Assembly: GCA_050187175.1 (NCBI GenBank)
Contig: JBFWXS010000002.1
Coordinates: 124,001 to 188,000 of the forward strand
Origin: Zeimonas sp050187175
GTDB lineage: Bacteria; Pseudomonadota; Gammaproteobacteria; Burkholderiales; Burkholderiaceae_E
Length of the DNA: 64,000 nucleotides
Reading direction: 5' to 3'
Below, piece by piece: positions 49,953 through 59,037 of the stretch. A model generated the notes under the pieces. That model was not told the origin of the DNA, made no database searches, and saw only the letters and a list, made by a program, of their open reading frames with translations. Numbering within the stretch: position 1 is the first letter of the stretch; every line of letters starts with the position of its first letter. The translations under genes were made by a program, and so were the position numbers.

Positions 49953-50822
49953 CTAGAAATCGCCGGCGCGGATCTGCAGCGCCGCCAATGCCGCCAAGCC
50001 TGCCGTTTCGGTGCGCAGGACTCGCGGCCCCAGCTTCACCGGCATGAATCCGGCCGCGCGGGCAGCGGCCAGTTCGTCATCGGCCAGGCCGGACTCGGGC
50101 CCGACCAGCAATCGCAGCGGCCGCTGCCGATCGACGGCGACGGCCGATAGCGGCACTGCGGCTGCCGGGTGGAGCACGAGACCCAGCGGCGGGGCTGGTG
50201 GCAGCGGCGAAGTCGGCGGGGCGGCCTCGTCGCTGACGTCCCCGTCGTTCGCCTTCTCGTCGTTCGCATTCCCGTCGTTCGCCCGCTCTTCGTTCGCATC
50301 AATGCCGGCTGCGGCGTCGCGGTCCAACCAGCTCGGCAGCGTCATTACCGGCCTCAGCAGCGGCAGCCGGTCGCGGCCGCACTGCATGCAGGCCGCCTCG
50401 ATGATGCGCGACCAATGTTCGGCGCGTTTCGCGGCGCGCGCGGCGTCGAGCCGCACCTGCGAGCGCAGCGACGACAAGGGCTGGATCGCGTGCACGCCAA
50501 GCTCGACGGCCTTCTCGATGGTCCAGTCCATGCGTTCCGCCGACGATATGCATTGCGCCAGCGTGATGCGCAGCGGGCTCTCGGTGACGCTGGCCAGCCG
50601 CTCTTCCAGCCGCAGCATGCAGGCCTTGGCGTCGGCAGTCTCGATGCGGGCGCTGAAGCGCGCACCGCGGCCGTCGAAGCATTCGACTGTCGCGCCGGGC
50701 CCCAGCCGCAGCACGCGCACCAGATGATGCGATTGGCGCGCGTCCAGCCGCAGCGGCGCGTTCCCCGGGGCCGGTCCTGCGGCGGCCTGTCCCGCAGCGG
50801 CGATCAGCACGCGCGGACGCAT
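49953..50822 (-). CDS. rsmE: 16S rRNA (uracil1498-N3)-methyltransferase RsmE with a repeat-derived insert
   Basis: 289 residues against about 245 usual. N-terminal PUA-like part LRLDARQSHHLVRVLRLGPG and the SPOUT part with LAQCISSAERMDWTIEKAVE, then EAACMQCGRDRLP, LLVGPESGLADDELAAARAA and LGPRVLRTETAGLAALAALQ (knot). The usual GPEGG reads GPESG. The extra length is an acidic insert (about residues 174-208: ANDGNANDEKANDGDVSDE) encoded by four 15-bp repeats and placed in a surface loop before the knot. It methylates U1498 of 16S rRNA with SAM. ATG 50822; 14 bp after the speDE fusion stop, probably co-transcribed with it. Confidence 0.93.
   Translation of the reverse strand: MRPRVLIAAAGQAAAGPAPGNAPLRLDARQSHHLVRVLRLGPGATVECFDGRGARFSARIETADAKACMLRLEERLASVTESPLRITLAQCISSAERMDWTIEKAVELGVHAIQPLSSLRSQVRLDAARAAKRAEHWSRIIEAACMQCGRDRLPLLRPVMTLPSWLDRDAAAGIDANEERANDGNANDEKANDGDVSDEAAPPTSPLPPAPPLGLVLHPAAAVPLSAVAVDRQRPLRLLVGPESGLADDELAAARAAGFMPVKLGPRVLRTETAGLAALAALQIRAGDF
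50243..50302. repeat. Four 15-bp tandem repeats inside rsmE
   Basis: Units of the type CGTCGTTCGCNTTCN on the plus strand, four in a row. They encode the ANDxx repeats of the RsmE insert and keep the frame. Confidence 0.85.
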
Positions 50823-50835
50823 CGCGGCGCCAGGT

Positions 50836-52203
50836 TCAGCGCTGCGGCAGCGTCGGCGCCTGCCGCGCCGCGTGTCCGGCGGCGCCGGAAGCGGTGTGCG
50901 GGTCGACCGCTTCGGCCTTGCCGGCGGCGCGTTCGCCGCGTCCCGGCAGCAGTTCGCGGAAGAAGTTCGGCAGCGCGAACAGCGCCGGATGTACGTCGCC
51001 GTTGTAGTAGCGCAGATCGCTGATGCCGCGCGCCTGCAGGCGGCGCTCGACTTCCTGCGGGTCTATCGCCAGCGGATCGAGCGAATCGGAGGCCACGCAC
51101 AAGCCCCAGTAGGAGCCGTACAGCGGGATGTACAGCCCCAGCGGACGCACGACCGGGAATACCGATGCGAGCTCGCGCAGCAGCCGCTCGACCAGCGCCG
51201 GCTTGAACACCGGCGAGCCGATGTGCAGCGCCACGGCCGCGCCCGGCCGCATGACGCCGCGCAGCAGCCGGAAGAAGTCGGCCGTGTACAGCTGATGCGC
51301 CGGCGTGTCCGGATCGGTGAGATCGAGCACGACGAGATCGAAGCGATCATCGCTGCCGCTGCCGCACTTGCCCTGCGCCATCCGCTCGACCAGGGCCCAG
51401 CCGTCGCCGATCTCGATCTGCAGCCGCGGGTCGTCGAATACACCGCGATGGACCTTGCCCAGATGCTGCCGCGCGACGCGGACCACCTCGGCGTCGAGCT
51501 CGGCCATGACGACGCGGCGCATGCTGGGATGCTTCAGCAGCTCCTCGCTTGAGCCGCCGTCGCCGCCGCCGATGACCAGCGCCGACGCAGGCGCCGGATG
51601 CGCGATCGCCGCCGGATGCGTGATCGCCTCGTGATAGAAGAACTCGTCGCGCTCGGAAGTCATGTAGCAGCCGTCGAGCCGGAACAGGCGGCCCCACTGC
51701 GGCGTGTCGAACACCTCCAGCGTCTGGTAGGGCGTGCGTACCGTCTCGATGCGGCGCGCGGCGCGAAAGCCGTAGGCGCTGTCCTCGTTCAGCCACTCGA
51801 GCAGCAGTTCGCCGGACTGCGTTTCGGGATCGTCGGACCCGCGCAGGATGCGATTGGTGCCTTGCTGACGCGGCGCGAACGCGATGATGAGATCGTCGAG
51901 CAGCTTCTCGGCCTTCGCCGAATTGTCGGTGGAGAAGTTGCAGACGTAGACGTCGAGTGTCACGCCCGAGCGTTCCGGCCACGTGTGCACGGCCAGATGC
52001 GATTCGGCCAGCAGCGCGGCGCCGGTGACGCCGCCCGGTTCACCCTGGTACTCGGGAAACGTGAAGTATTTTTCGTCGACCAGCGTCAGCCCGGCGGCGG
52101 CGACCGACTCGCGGCACAGCGCGGCCAGCGTATCGGCGTCGACCAGCAGTGCCTTCGGGCACTGGCAGCCATAGAGATCGGCAGTGAGATGCAGCCCCTG
52201 CAT
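50836..52203 (-). CDS. Fused S-adenosylmethionine decarboxylase - spermidine synthase (SpeD-SpeE)
   Basis: 455 residues. Residues 1-130 are a prokaryotic AdoMet decarboxylase proenzyme: LLAESHLAVHTWPERSGVTL contains the Glu67-Ser68 self-cleavage site that turns Ser68 into the pyruvoyl cofactor, and Cys in DVYVCNFS is in place. Residues about 145-420 are spermidine synthase: TPQWGRLFRLDGCYMTSERD, EFFYHEAITHP, ALVIGGGDGGSSEELLKHPS, VVLDLTDPDTPAHQLYTADF. The fusion makes decarboxylated SAM and uses it at once as aminopropyl donor to putrescine. Self-processing would separate a short beta chain (1-67) from an alpha chain joined to SpeE. Divergent from tkt. Confidence 0.93.
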   Translation of the reverse strand: MQGLHLTADLYGCQCPKALLVDADTLAALCRESVAAAGLTLVDEKYFTFPEYQGEPGGVTGAALLAESHLAVHTWPERSGVTLDVYVCNFSTDNSAKAEKLLDDLIIAFAPRQQGTNRILRGSDDPETQSGELLLEWLNEDSAYGFRAARRIETVRTPYQTLEVFDTPQWGRLFRLDGCYMTSERDEFFYHEAITHPAAIAHPAPASALVIGGGDGGSSEELLKHPSMRRVVMAELDAEVVRVARQHLGKVHRGVFDDPRLQIEIGDGWALVERMAQGKCGSGSDDRFDLVVLDLTDPDTPAHQLYTADFFRLLRGVMRPGAAVALHIGSPVFKPALVERLLRELASVFPVVRPLGLYIPLYGSYWGLCVASDSLDPLAIDPQEVERRLQARGISDLRYYNGDVHPALFALPNFFRELLPGRGERAAGKAEAVDPHTASGAAGHAARQAPTLPQR

Positions 52204-52312
52204 TTCTTACCAACCCAGTCCTTTCCTCAGTTTTTGCTGAGAGTTGCCTGACCAAGATCAGTGGAAATGTCACGGGAACCATCGTAGAACCCGCGAGAAA
52301 AGCCCTCAATTA

Positions 52313-52325
52313 TAACGGATCGTTA
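52313..52325. promoter_or_regulatory. Palindrome in the AT-rich speDE-tkt spacer
   Basis: TAACG-GAT-CGTTA, a perfect 5-bp inverted repeat in an AT-rich island between two divergent starts. It could be an operator; no regulator is assigned. Confidence 0.3.
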
Positions 52326-52357
52326 ATTCTTACAATCGAACCCCGGCTCCGGTTTGC

Positions 52358-52363
52358 TAGAAT
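52358..52363 (+). promoter_or_regulatory. Candidate -10 box (TAGAAT) for tkt
   Basis: TAGAAT in TTTGCTAGAATTTGAGG, 43 bp before the tkt ATG. The nearest -35-like TTACAA is 22 bases upstream, which is too far, so an extended -10 (TTTGCTAGAAT) is more likely. Confidence 0.4.
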
Positions 52364-52405
52364 TTGAGGCTTTGTTCCGGGCTTTTCAAGCCACAAGGAG
52401 CCTAC

Positions 52406-54493
52406 ATGCTTGAGCACACGGCGGGCCAAGAGGCCGGCCAGGCGGACGGCGGCTACGACAGTCTCGACCGCATGGCCGATGCGATCCGCGCGCTGTCGAT
52501 GGATGCGGTGCAGCAGGCCAATTCAGGCCATCCGGGCATGCCGATGGGCATGGCCGACATCGCGGTGGCGCTGTGGGCGCGGCAGACCGGCCACCTGAAG
52601 CACAATCCCGCCAATCCGCAGTGGTTCGACCGCGACCGCTTCGTGCTGTCGAACGGCCATGGCTCGATGCTGCTCTATTCGCTGCTGCATCTGAGCGGCT
52701 ATCCGCTGCCTGTCGATGAGCTGCGCCGCTTCCGTCAGCTGCACTCGAAAACGCCCGGACATCCCGAGAACTTCGCCACGCCCGGCGTCGAGACCACCAC
52801 CGGCCCGCTCGGGCAGGGGCTGGCCAACGCGGTCGGCATGGCGCTGGCCGAGAAGCTGCTGGCCGCGCGCTTCAACCGCGACGGCTTCCCCATCGTCGAC
52901 CACTTCACGTGGGTATTCACCGGCGACGGTTGCCTGATGGAAGGAATCTCGCACGAGGCCTGCTCGCTGGCGGGCACGCTGAAGCTGTCCAAGCTGGTCG
53001 TGCTGTACGACGACAACGGCATCTCGATCGACGGCGAGGTGCGCCACTGGTTCTCCGACGACACCGCGCGCCGTTTCGAGGCCTACGGCTGGCACGTCAT
53101 CAGCGACGTCGACGGCCACGACATCGCGGCGCTGGACCGCGCCATCGCGCTGGCTCGCCGCTGGGGCAGCGAGGGGCGCGACGGCGTGTTCGCGCCGACG
53201 ATCATCATGTGCCGCACGATCATCGGCAAGGGTTCGCCCAAGCGCGCCAATACCGCGAAGGCGCACGGCGAACCGCTGGGCGCCGAGGAGATCGCCGCCA
53301 CGCGCATCGCCATCGACTGGCCGCATCCGCCCTTCGAAGTGCCGGCCGAGCTCTATGCCGACTGGGACTCGCGCGAGGCCGGGCAGCAGCGCGAGGACGA
53401 ATGGAACACGCTGCTGGCGCGCTACCGCCAGCAGTACCCGTCCGAGGCGAACGAGTTCGAGCGGCGCATGCGCGGCGATCTGGCGCCGGCCTACGACGAA
53501 GCCTTCGACGCCGCCATCGACGAGGCGCTGACGCGCGCCGAAACCATCGCCACGCGCAAGGCGTCGCAGAACGCGCTGAATCACTTCGGCCCGGCGATGC
53601 CCGAGCTGATCGGCGGCTCGGCCGACCTCACCGGCAGCAATCTCACCGACTTCAAGGGCGCCGGCGCGCTGCGCGCAGCCGACGAGTTCGTGCCGGGACG
53701 CCACATCAACTTCGGCGTGCGCGAATTCGGCATGAGTGCCATGCTGAACGGCCTGGCGCTGCACGGCGGGTTCATCCCGTACGGCGGCACCTTCCTGACC
53801 TTCTCCGACTATTCGCGCAATGCGCTGCGGATGGCCGCGCTGATGCGCCAGCGCGTCATCTTCGTGTTCACGCACGATTCGATCGGGCTCGGCGAGGACG
53901 GTCCGACGCACCAGGCCGTCGAGCACACGGCTTCGCTGCGGCTGATTCCCGGCCTCGATGTCTGGCGTCCGTGCGATCCGGTCGAGTCGGCCGCCGCCTG
54001 GGGCGCCGCCATCGCCCGCCGCGACGGTCCGTCGGCGCTGCTGTTCTCGCGCCAGGCGGTGCCGTTCGTCACTCGCTCGACGCAGCAGATCGAAGCCATC
54101 TCGCGCGGCGGCTATGTGCTGCGCGACGCCGAAGAGGCGCACGCGGCCATCATCGCCACCGGCTCCGAGGTGGGGCTGGCGCTGGCCGCGCGCGAGCTGC
54201 TGGCGCAGGACGGCATTGCGGTGCGCATCGTGTCGATGCCCAGCGCCGACCTGTTCGATCGCCAGGACACCGCCTACAAGCAGCACGTGCTGCCCGATCG
54301 GCTGCCGCGCATCGCCGTCGAAGCCGGCGTCACCGGCGGCTGGTGGAAATACGGCTGCGACGCAGTGGTCGGCATCGACCGCTACGGCGAGTCCGCGCCC
54401 GCGCCGGCGCTGTTCGAGCTGTTCGGATTCACGCCGTCGAACGTCGCCGACACGGTGCGCGAAGCGCTGCGCCGGCGCGCGGTGCGCGGCTGA
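52406..54493 (+). CDS. tkt: Transketolase
   Basis: 695 residues from ATG 52406, with AAGGAG at 52395-52400; an upstream in-frame codon at 52364 is not needed. Diagnostic blocks: QQANSGHPGMPMGMADIAVA, TTTGPLGQGLANAVGMALAE, thiamine-diphosphate site FTGDGCLMEGISHEACSLAG with DDNGISIDG, then GGSADLTGSNLT, HINFGVREFGMSAMLNGLAL and THDSIGLGEDGPTHQAVEHT. It transfers two-carbon ketol units in the pentose phosphate pathway or Calvin cycle. First gene of the carbon block; gapA follows 58 bp later. Divergent from the speDE fusion. Complete and normal. Confidence 0.97.
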   Translation: MLEHTAGQEAGQADGGYDSLDRMADAIRALSMDAVQQANSGHPGMPMGMADIAVALWARQTGHLKHNPANPQWFDRDRFVLSNGHGSMLLYSLLHLSGYPLPVDELRRFRQLHSKTPGHPENFATPGVETTTGPLGQGLANAVGMALAEKLLAARFNRDGFPIVDHFTWVFTGDGCLMEGISHEACSLAGTLKLSKLVVLYDDNGISIDGEVRHWFSDDTARRFEAYGWHVISDVDGHDIAALDRAIALARRWGSEGRDGVFAPTIIMCRTIIGKGSPKRANTAKAHGEPLGAEEIAATRIAIDWPHPPFEVPAELYADWDSREAGQQREDEWNTLLARYRQQYPSEANEFERRMRGDLAPAYDEAFDAAIDEALTRAETIATRKASQNALNHFGPAMPELIGGSADLTGSNLTDFKGAGALRAADEFVPGRHINFGVREFGMSAMLNGLALHGGFIPYGGTFLTFSDYSRNALRMAALMRQRVIFVFTHDSIGLGEDGPTHQAVEHTASLRLIPGLDVWRPCDPVESAAAWGAAIARRDGPSALLFSRQAVPFVTRSTQQIEAISRGGYVLRDAEEAHAAIIATGSEVGLALAARELLAQDGIAVRIVSMPSADLFDRQDTAYKQHVLPDRLPRIAVEAGVTGGWWKYGCDAVVGIDRYGESAPAPALFELFGFTPSNVADTVREALRRRAVRG

Positions 54494-54551
54494 GCGCGGC
54501 GCGCGGCCCGAGCCTGACCCTCTACCGATTCATCCGAGAAAGGAGCCTGCC

Positions 54552-55562
<1,011 letters not shown>

Positions 55563-55570
55563 GCGTCGCC

Positions 55571-56749
55571 ATGAAGTTCAAACGACTCGCCGATCTCGAT
55601 CTGGCCGGCAAGCGCGTCTTCATCCGCGCCGACCTGAACGTGCCGCAGGACGACAGCGGCGCGATCACCGACGACACCCGCATCCGCGCGTCGGTGCCGG
55701 CGATCGAGCAGTGCCTGCGGGCCGGCGCCGCAGTCATGGTCACCTCGCATCTGGGGCGGCCGACCGAGGGCGAGCTGAAGCCGGCCGATTCGCTGGCGCC
55801 GATCGCCGCGCGGCTGGGTGAGCTGCTGGGCCGCGGCGTGCGGCTGGTCGCCGACTGGGTCGACGGCGGCTTCGATGTGGCTCCCGGCGAGATCGTGCTG
55901 CTGGAGAACTGCCGCGGCAACAAGGGCGAGAAGAAGAACGACGAGGCGCTGTCGCGCAAGATGGCGGCGCTGTGCGACGTCTACGTCAATGACGCGTTCG
56001 GCACGGCGCATCGCGCCGAGGCCACCACGCACGGCATCGCGCGCTTCGCGCCGGTGGCCTGCGCCGGCCCGCTGCTGGCCGCCGAGCTCGACGCGCTGGG
56101 CCGCGCGCTGGGACAGCCGAAGCGGCCGCTGGTGGCGATCGTGGCCGGCTCGAAGGTCTCCACGAAGCTGACCATCCTGCAGTCGCTGGCTGCCAAGGTC
56201 GACCGGCTGATCGTCGGCGGCGGCATCGCCAATACGTTCATGGCGGCGGCCGGCCTGCCGATAGGCAAGTCGCTGGCCGAGCGCGAACTGGTCGACGAGG
56301 CGCGTGCGATCAGCGCCGCGATGGCGGCGCGCGGCGCGCAGGTGCCGCTGCCGGTCGACGTCGTCTGCGCCAAGTCGTTCGCGGCCGACGCGCCGGCGAC
56401 CGTCAAGGCGGCGGCCGACGTGGCTGACGACGACCTGATCCTCGACATCGGCCCGCGCACGGCCGAGTCGCTGGCCGCGGGACTGAAACAGGCCGGCACC
56501 ATCGTCTGGAACGGCCCGGTCGGCGTCTTCGAGTTCGAGGCCTTCGCCAACGGTACCCGCGTCATCGCACAGGCGATCGCCGATTCGCCGGCGTTCTCGA
56601 TCGCCGGCGGCGGCGACACGCTGGCGGCGATCGCCAAGTTCGGCATCACTGATCGCGTCGACTACATCTCGACCGGCGGCGGGGCCTTCCTCGAGTTCCT
56701 CGAGGGCAAGACGCTGCCGGCGGTGGCGGCGCTGGCCGAGCGCGCCTGA
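55571..56749 (+). CDS. pgk: Phosphoglycerate kinase
   Basis: 392 residues. KRVFIRADLNVPQDDSGAIT (substrate loop), VTSHLGRPTEGELKPADSLA, LLENCRGNKGEKKNDEALSR, VAIVAGSKVSTKLTILQSLA and the ATP-side FSIAGGGDTLAAIAKFGITD are all present. LLENCR has Cys where LLENVR is common, as in several betaproteobacteria. It transfers phosphate from 1,3-bisphosphoglycerate to ADP. Eight bases after gapA, clearly one operon. Confidence 0.97.
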   Translation: MKFKRLADLDLAGKRVFIRADLNVPQDDSGAITDDTRIRASVPAIEQCLRAGAAVMVTSHLGRPTEGELKPADSLAPIAARLGELLGRGVRLVADWVDGGFDVAPGEIVLLENCRGNKGEKKNDEALSRKMAALCDVYVNDAFGTAHRAEATTHGIARFAPVACAGPLLAAELDALGRALGQPKRPLVAIVAGSKVSTKLTILQSLAAKVDRLIVGGGIANTFMAAAGLPIGKSLAERELVDEARAISAAMAARGAQVPLPVDVVCAKSFAADAPATVKAAADVADDDLILDIGPRTAESLAAGLKQAGTIVWNGPVGVFEFEAFANGTRVIAQAIADSPAFSIAGGGDTLAAIAKFGITDRVDYISTGGGAFLEFLEGKTLPAVAALAERA

Positions 56750-57006
56750 GCGGGCGGGGCGGCGGCACGCCGTGCCGAGCTGAGCATGGCCGGCGCGGCC
56801 GCGCCCTGGGCGTGCCGGCTGTGCACGCTGGCTTGCTTTGCGCAGGCCGAGCCCCTGCATTCGCCAGTCGAGCCGCCGCATTGGCAGGCCGAGCCGCCGC
56901 ATTCGCGGACCGCGCCGCCTTTCGCCGGCCGGTCATGGGCACGACGCACAGACTGCGCTAGCATGGGAGACCTCATCGCCCGCCTGTCGCAGACACTGCC
57001 GCCGCC
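56750..57006. other. 257-bp spacer between pgk and pyk with short degenerate repeats
   Basis: Three imperfect copies of GCCGAGCCGCCGCATTCG occur around 56848-56912. A TAGCAT -10 candidate sits at 56959-56964, 43 bp before pyk, so pyk probably has its own promoter. No gene or terminator with a U-run is seen. Confidence 0.5.
56959..56964 (+). promoter_or_regulatory. Candidate -10 box (TAGCAT) for pyk
   Basis: TAGCAT in CTGCGCTAGCATGGGAGAC, 43 bp before the ATG, in the same sequence context as other -10 candidates here. Confidence 0.4.
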
Positions 57007-58452
57007 ATGTTCACACCCGCTCCGCGCGCCACCAAGATCGTCGCCACCCTAGGCCCGGCCTCGACCGATCCGCTTGTGCTCGAGCGCATGCTGCGGGCCG
57101 GCGTCAATGTCGTTCGCGTCAACTTCTCGCACGGCACTTCGGACGAGCACACGGCCGTCGTCAATCGCGTGCGCGAGATCGCCGACCGGCTCGGCCAGAG
57201 CGTCGGCGTGCTGGCCGATCTGCAGGGGCCCAAGATCCGGATCGGCAAGTTCGCCGACGGCAAAATCACGCTGGCCGAAGGCGACCGCTTCACGTTCGAC
57301 ATCGATTGCGAGGTCGGCGACCAGACCCACGTCGGGCTCGACTACAAGGAACTGGTCAACGACGTCCGGTCCGGCGACACGCTGCTGCTGAACGACGGCC
57401 GCATGGTGATGCGCGTCGATCGCGTCACGCCGCGCGCCATCGAATGCACGGTCACGCAGGGCGGCGTGCTGTCGAACCGCAAGGGCATCAACCGCCAGGG
57501 CGGCGGCCTGTCGGCGCCGGCGCTGACAGCGAAAGACATGGAAGACATCAAGACGGCGGTGAAGTTCGAAGCCGACTTCATCGCCGTGTCCTTTCCGAAG
57601 AACGCGGCCGACATGTACATGGCGCGCGAGCTGATGCGCGCCACGGGCGGACGCGCGCTGATGATCGCCAAGATCGAGCGCTTCGAGGCGATCGGCAATC
57701 TGGAGGAGATCCTGAAGGCCTCCGACGGCATCATGGTCGCGCGCGGCGATCTTGCGGTCGAGGTCGGCGACGCGGCCGTGCCGGCGCTGCAGAAGCGCAT
57801 GATCCGCATGGCCAAGGAGCTGAACCGGCTCACCATCACGGCGACGCAGATGATGGAGTCGATGATCGAATCGCCGGTGCCGACGCGCGCCGAAGTGTCC
57901 GACGTGGCGAACGCGGTGCTCGACGGAACCGATGCCGTCATGCTGTCGGCAGAGACCGCCGCAGGCCGCTATCCGGTCGAGACCATAGAGGCGATGGCGC
58001 GCGTCTGCGTGGAAGCCGACCGCTCCGAAGTATCGTCGCTGGACACGGCCTTCCTGCATCGCACCTTCACGCGCATCGACCAGACCATCGCGATGAGCGC
58101 GCTGTTCGTCGCACATCACATGAAGGTGAAGGCCGTCGTGGCGCTGACGCAGTCCGGCTCGACCGCGCTGTGGATGTCGCGAATCGACTCGGGCGTGCCG
58201 ATCTACGCGCTGACGCCCGAGGAGCGCAGCCGGCGCCGCATGTGCCTGTACCGCGAAGTGCACCCTATCGTCATGACCTACCATGCGCAGGAGCGCGAAG
58301 CGCTGCTGCTGGAAGCCGAGCAGCGGCTGGTGGACGCGAGCATCGTCGAGAAGGGCGATCTGATTGCGCTGACGATTGGCGAGCCGATTGGCAAGTCTGG
58401 TGGCACTAATACGCTCAAGATTGTCCGGGTCGGCGAGCACGGCTTGAGCTGA
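57007..58452 (+). CDS. pyk: Pyruvate kinase
   Basis: 481 residues. TKIVATLGPASTDPLVLERM, VNVVRVNFSHGTSDEHTAVV, ADLQGPKIRIGKFADG, the B domain, and IMVARGDLAVEVGDAAVPAL followed by TATQMMESMIESPVPTRAEV and TDAVMLSAETAAGRYPVETI are diagnostic. The C-terminal allosteric domain includes VVALTQSGSTALWMSR and ends NTLKIVRVGEHG. It makes pyruvate and ATP from phosphoenolpyruvate. The GDAAV/PTRAEV type corresponds to PykA-like enzymes. Normal and complete. Confidence 0.97.
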   Translation: MFTPAPRATKIVATLGPASTDPLVLERMLRAGVNVVRVNFSHGTSDEHTAVVNRVREIADRLGQSVGVLADLQGPKIRIGKFADGKITLAEGDRFTFDIDCEVGDQTHVGLDYKELVNDVRSGDTLLLNDGRMVMRVDRVTPRAIECTVTQGGVLSNRKGINRQGGGLSAPALTAKDMEDIKTAVKFEADFIAVSFPKNAADMYMARELMRATGGRALMIAKIERFEAIGNLEEILKASDGIMVARGDLAVEVGDAAVPALQKRMIRMAKELNRLTITATQMMESMIESPVPTRAEVSDVANAVLDGTDAVMLSAETAAGRYPVETIEAMARVCVEADRSEVSSLDTAFLHRTFTRIDQTIAMSALFVAHHMKVKAVVALTQSGSTALWMSRIDSGVPIYALTPEERSRRRMCLYREVHPIVMTYHAQEREALLLEAEQRLVDASIVEKGDLIALTIGEPIGKSGGTNTLKIVRVGEHGLS

Positions 58453-58524
58453 GCAGTCGCGGAGCTGTTCGGTGTCGGCGTGCCTTGGCTGGCGCAGGCC
58501 TGCTCGACCCAGCCACGTCGACGC

Positions 58525-58594
58525 GTACATATCGACCCGTACATATCGACCCGGACATATCGAACCAAACAGATCGAACCGAACAGAGCGACGC
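58525..58594. repeat. Five tandem copies of a 14-bp unit after pyk
   Basis: GTACATATCGACCC twice exactly, then GGACATATCGAACC, AAACAGATCGAACC and GAACAGAGCGACGC: a gradient of decay away from the first two copies. Confidence 0.85.
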
Positions 58595-58658
58595 AGAGAC
58601 ATCGCCGCAGACGCCGCTAGATTTTCTTCAGCATGCCACCACTGTTGCAGGAGCGGCA

Positions 58659-58936
58659 GGCGCGGGCCGGTGGGCGGGCGAGCGCGGCGGGCGGGGGCTG
58701 GCGGGTGGGATGTATGCGGCGCCGAGCAGCGCAGTCTTGGGGCGGCGCGCGCAGCGCGCATCGTCTTCTGTATCGCGGCGTCTGTCTGAGCGCAGCGCCC
58801 AAAGGGCGCGGAGCGAGTTATGCCGCGCCAGCCCCAAGACGAGCAGCACAGGGAAGCCGGCCCACAGGGCCGGCCGCCGCATCATCCCACCCGCCAGCCC
58901 CCGCCCGCCGCGCTCGCCCGCCCACCGGCCCGCGCC
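58659..58936. mobile_element. 278-bp element with perfect 54-bp terminal inverted repeats, MITE-like
   Basis: 58659-58712 (starting GGCGCGGGCCGGTGGGCGGG, ending GGTGGGATG) is exactly reverse-complementary to 58883-58936. The interior 170 bp holds a second, imperfect inverted match (CAGTCTTGGGGCGGC near 58735 against GTCTTGGGGCTGGCGC on the opposite strand near 58830), so the whole unit can fold as one long hairpin. No transposase is encoded and no clear target duplication was found at the edges. It may be a non-autonomous mobile element or a dispersed intergenic repeat. Confidence 0.6.
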
Positions 58937-59037
58937 AGCCGCGCCCCGCACCGCCAAAAGCGGCACAAATACAGCGCTGTTGGCATCGGCCCCAGCCCCG
59001 CCACCGGAAAATGCCCAGATTCTCAGGAGATCACGCA

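Larger units (their letters stand above)
58453..59037. other. 585-bp spacer between pyk and fba dominated by repeats
   Basis: It contains a 14-bp tandem array (58525-58594), the 278-bp inverted-repeat element (58659-58936), and about 100 bp leading to the fba ribosome site. Open frames exist in it, but they read through the inverted repeat and have no supported product. Confidence 0.7.

Noticed and set aside
58633..59037. Extension of fba upstream, or a separate gene in the spacer
   Set aside because: The frame runs through the inverted-repeat element; fba has a good ribosome site at its ATG 59038, where homology starts.
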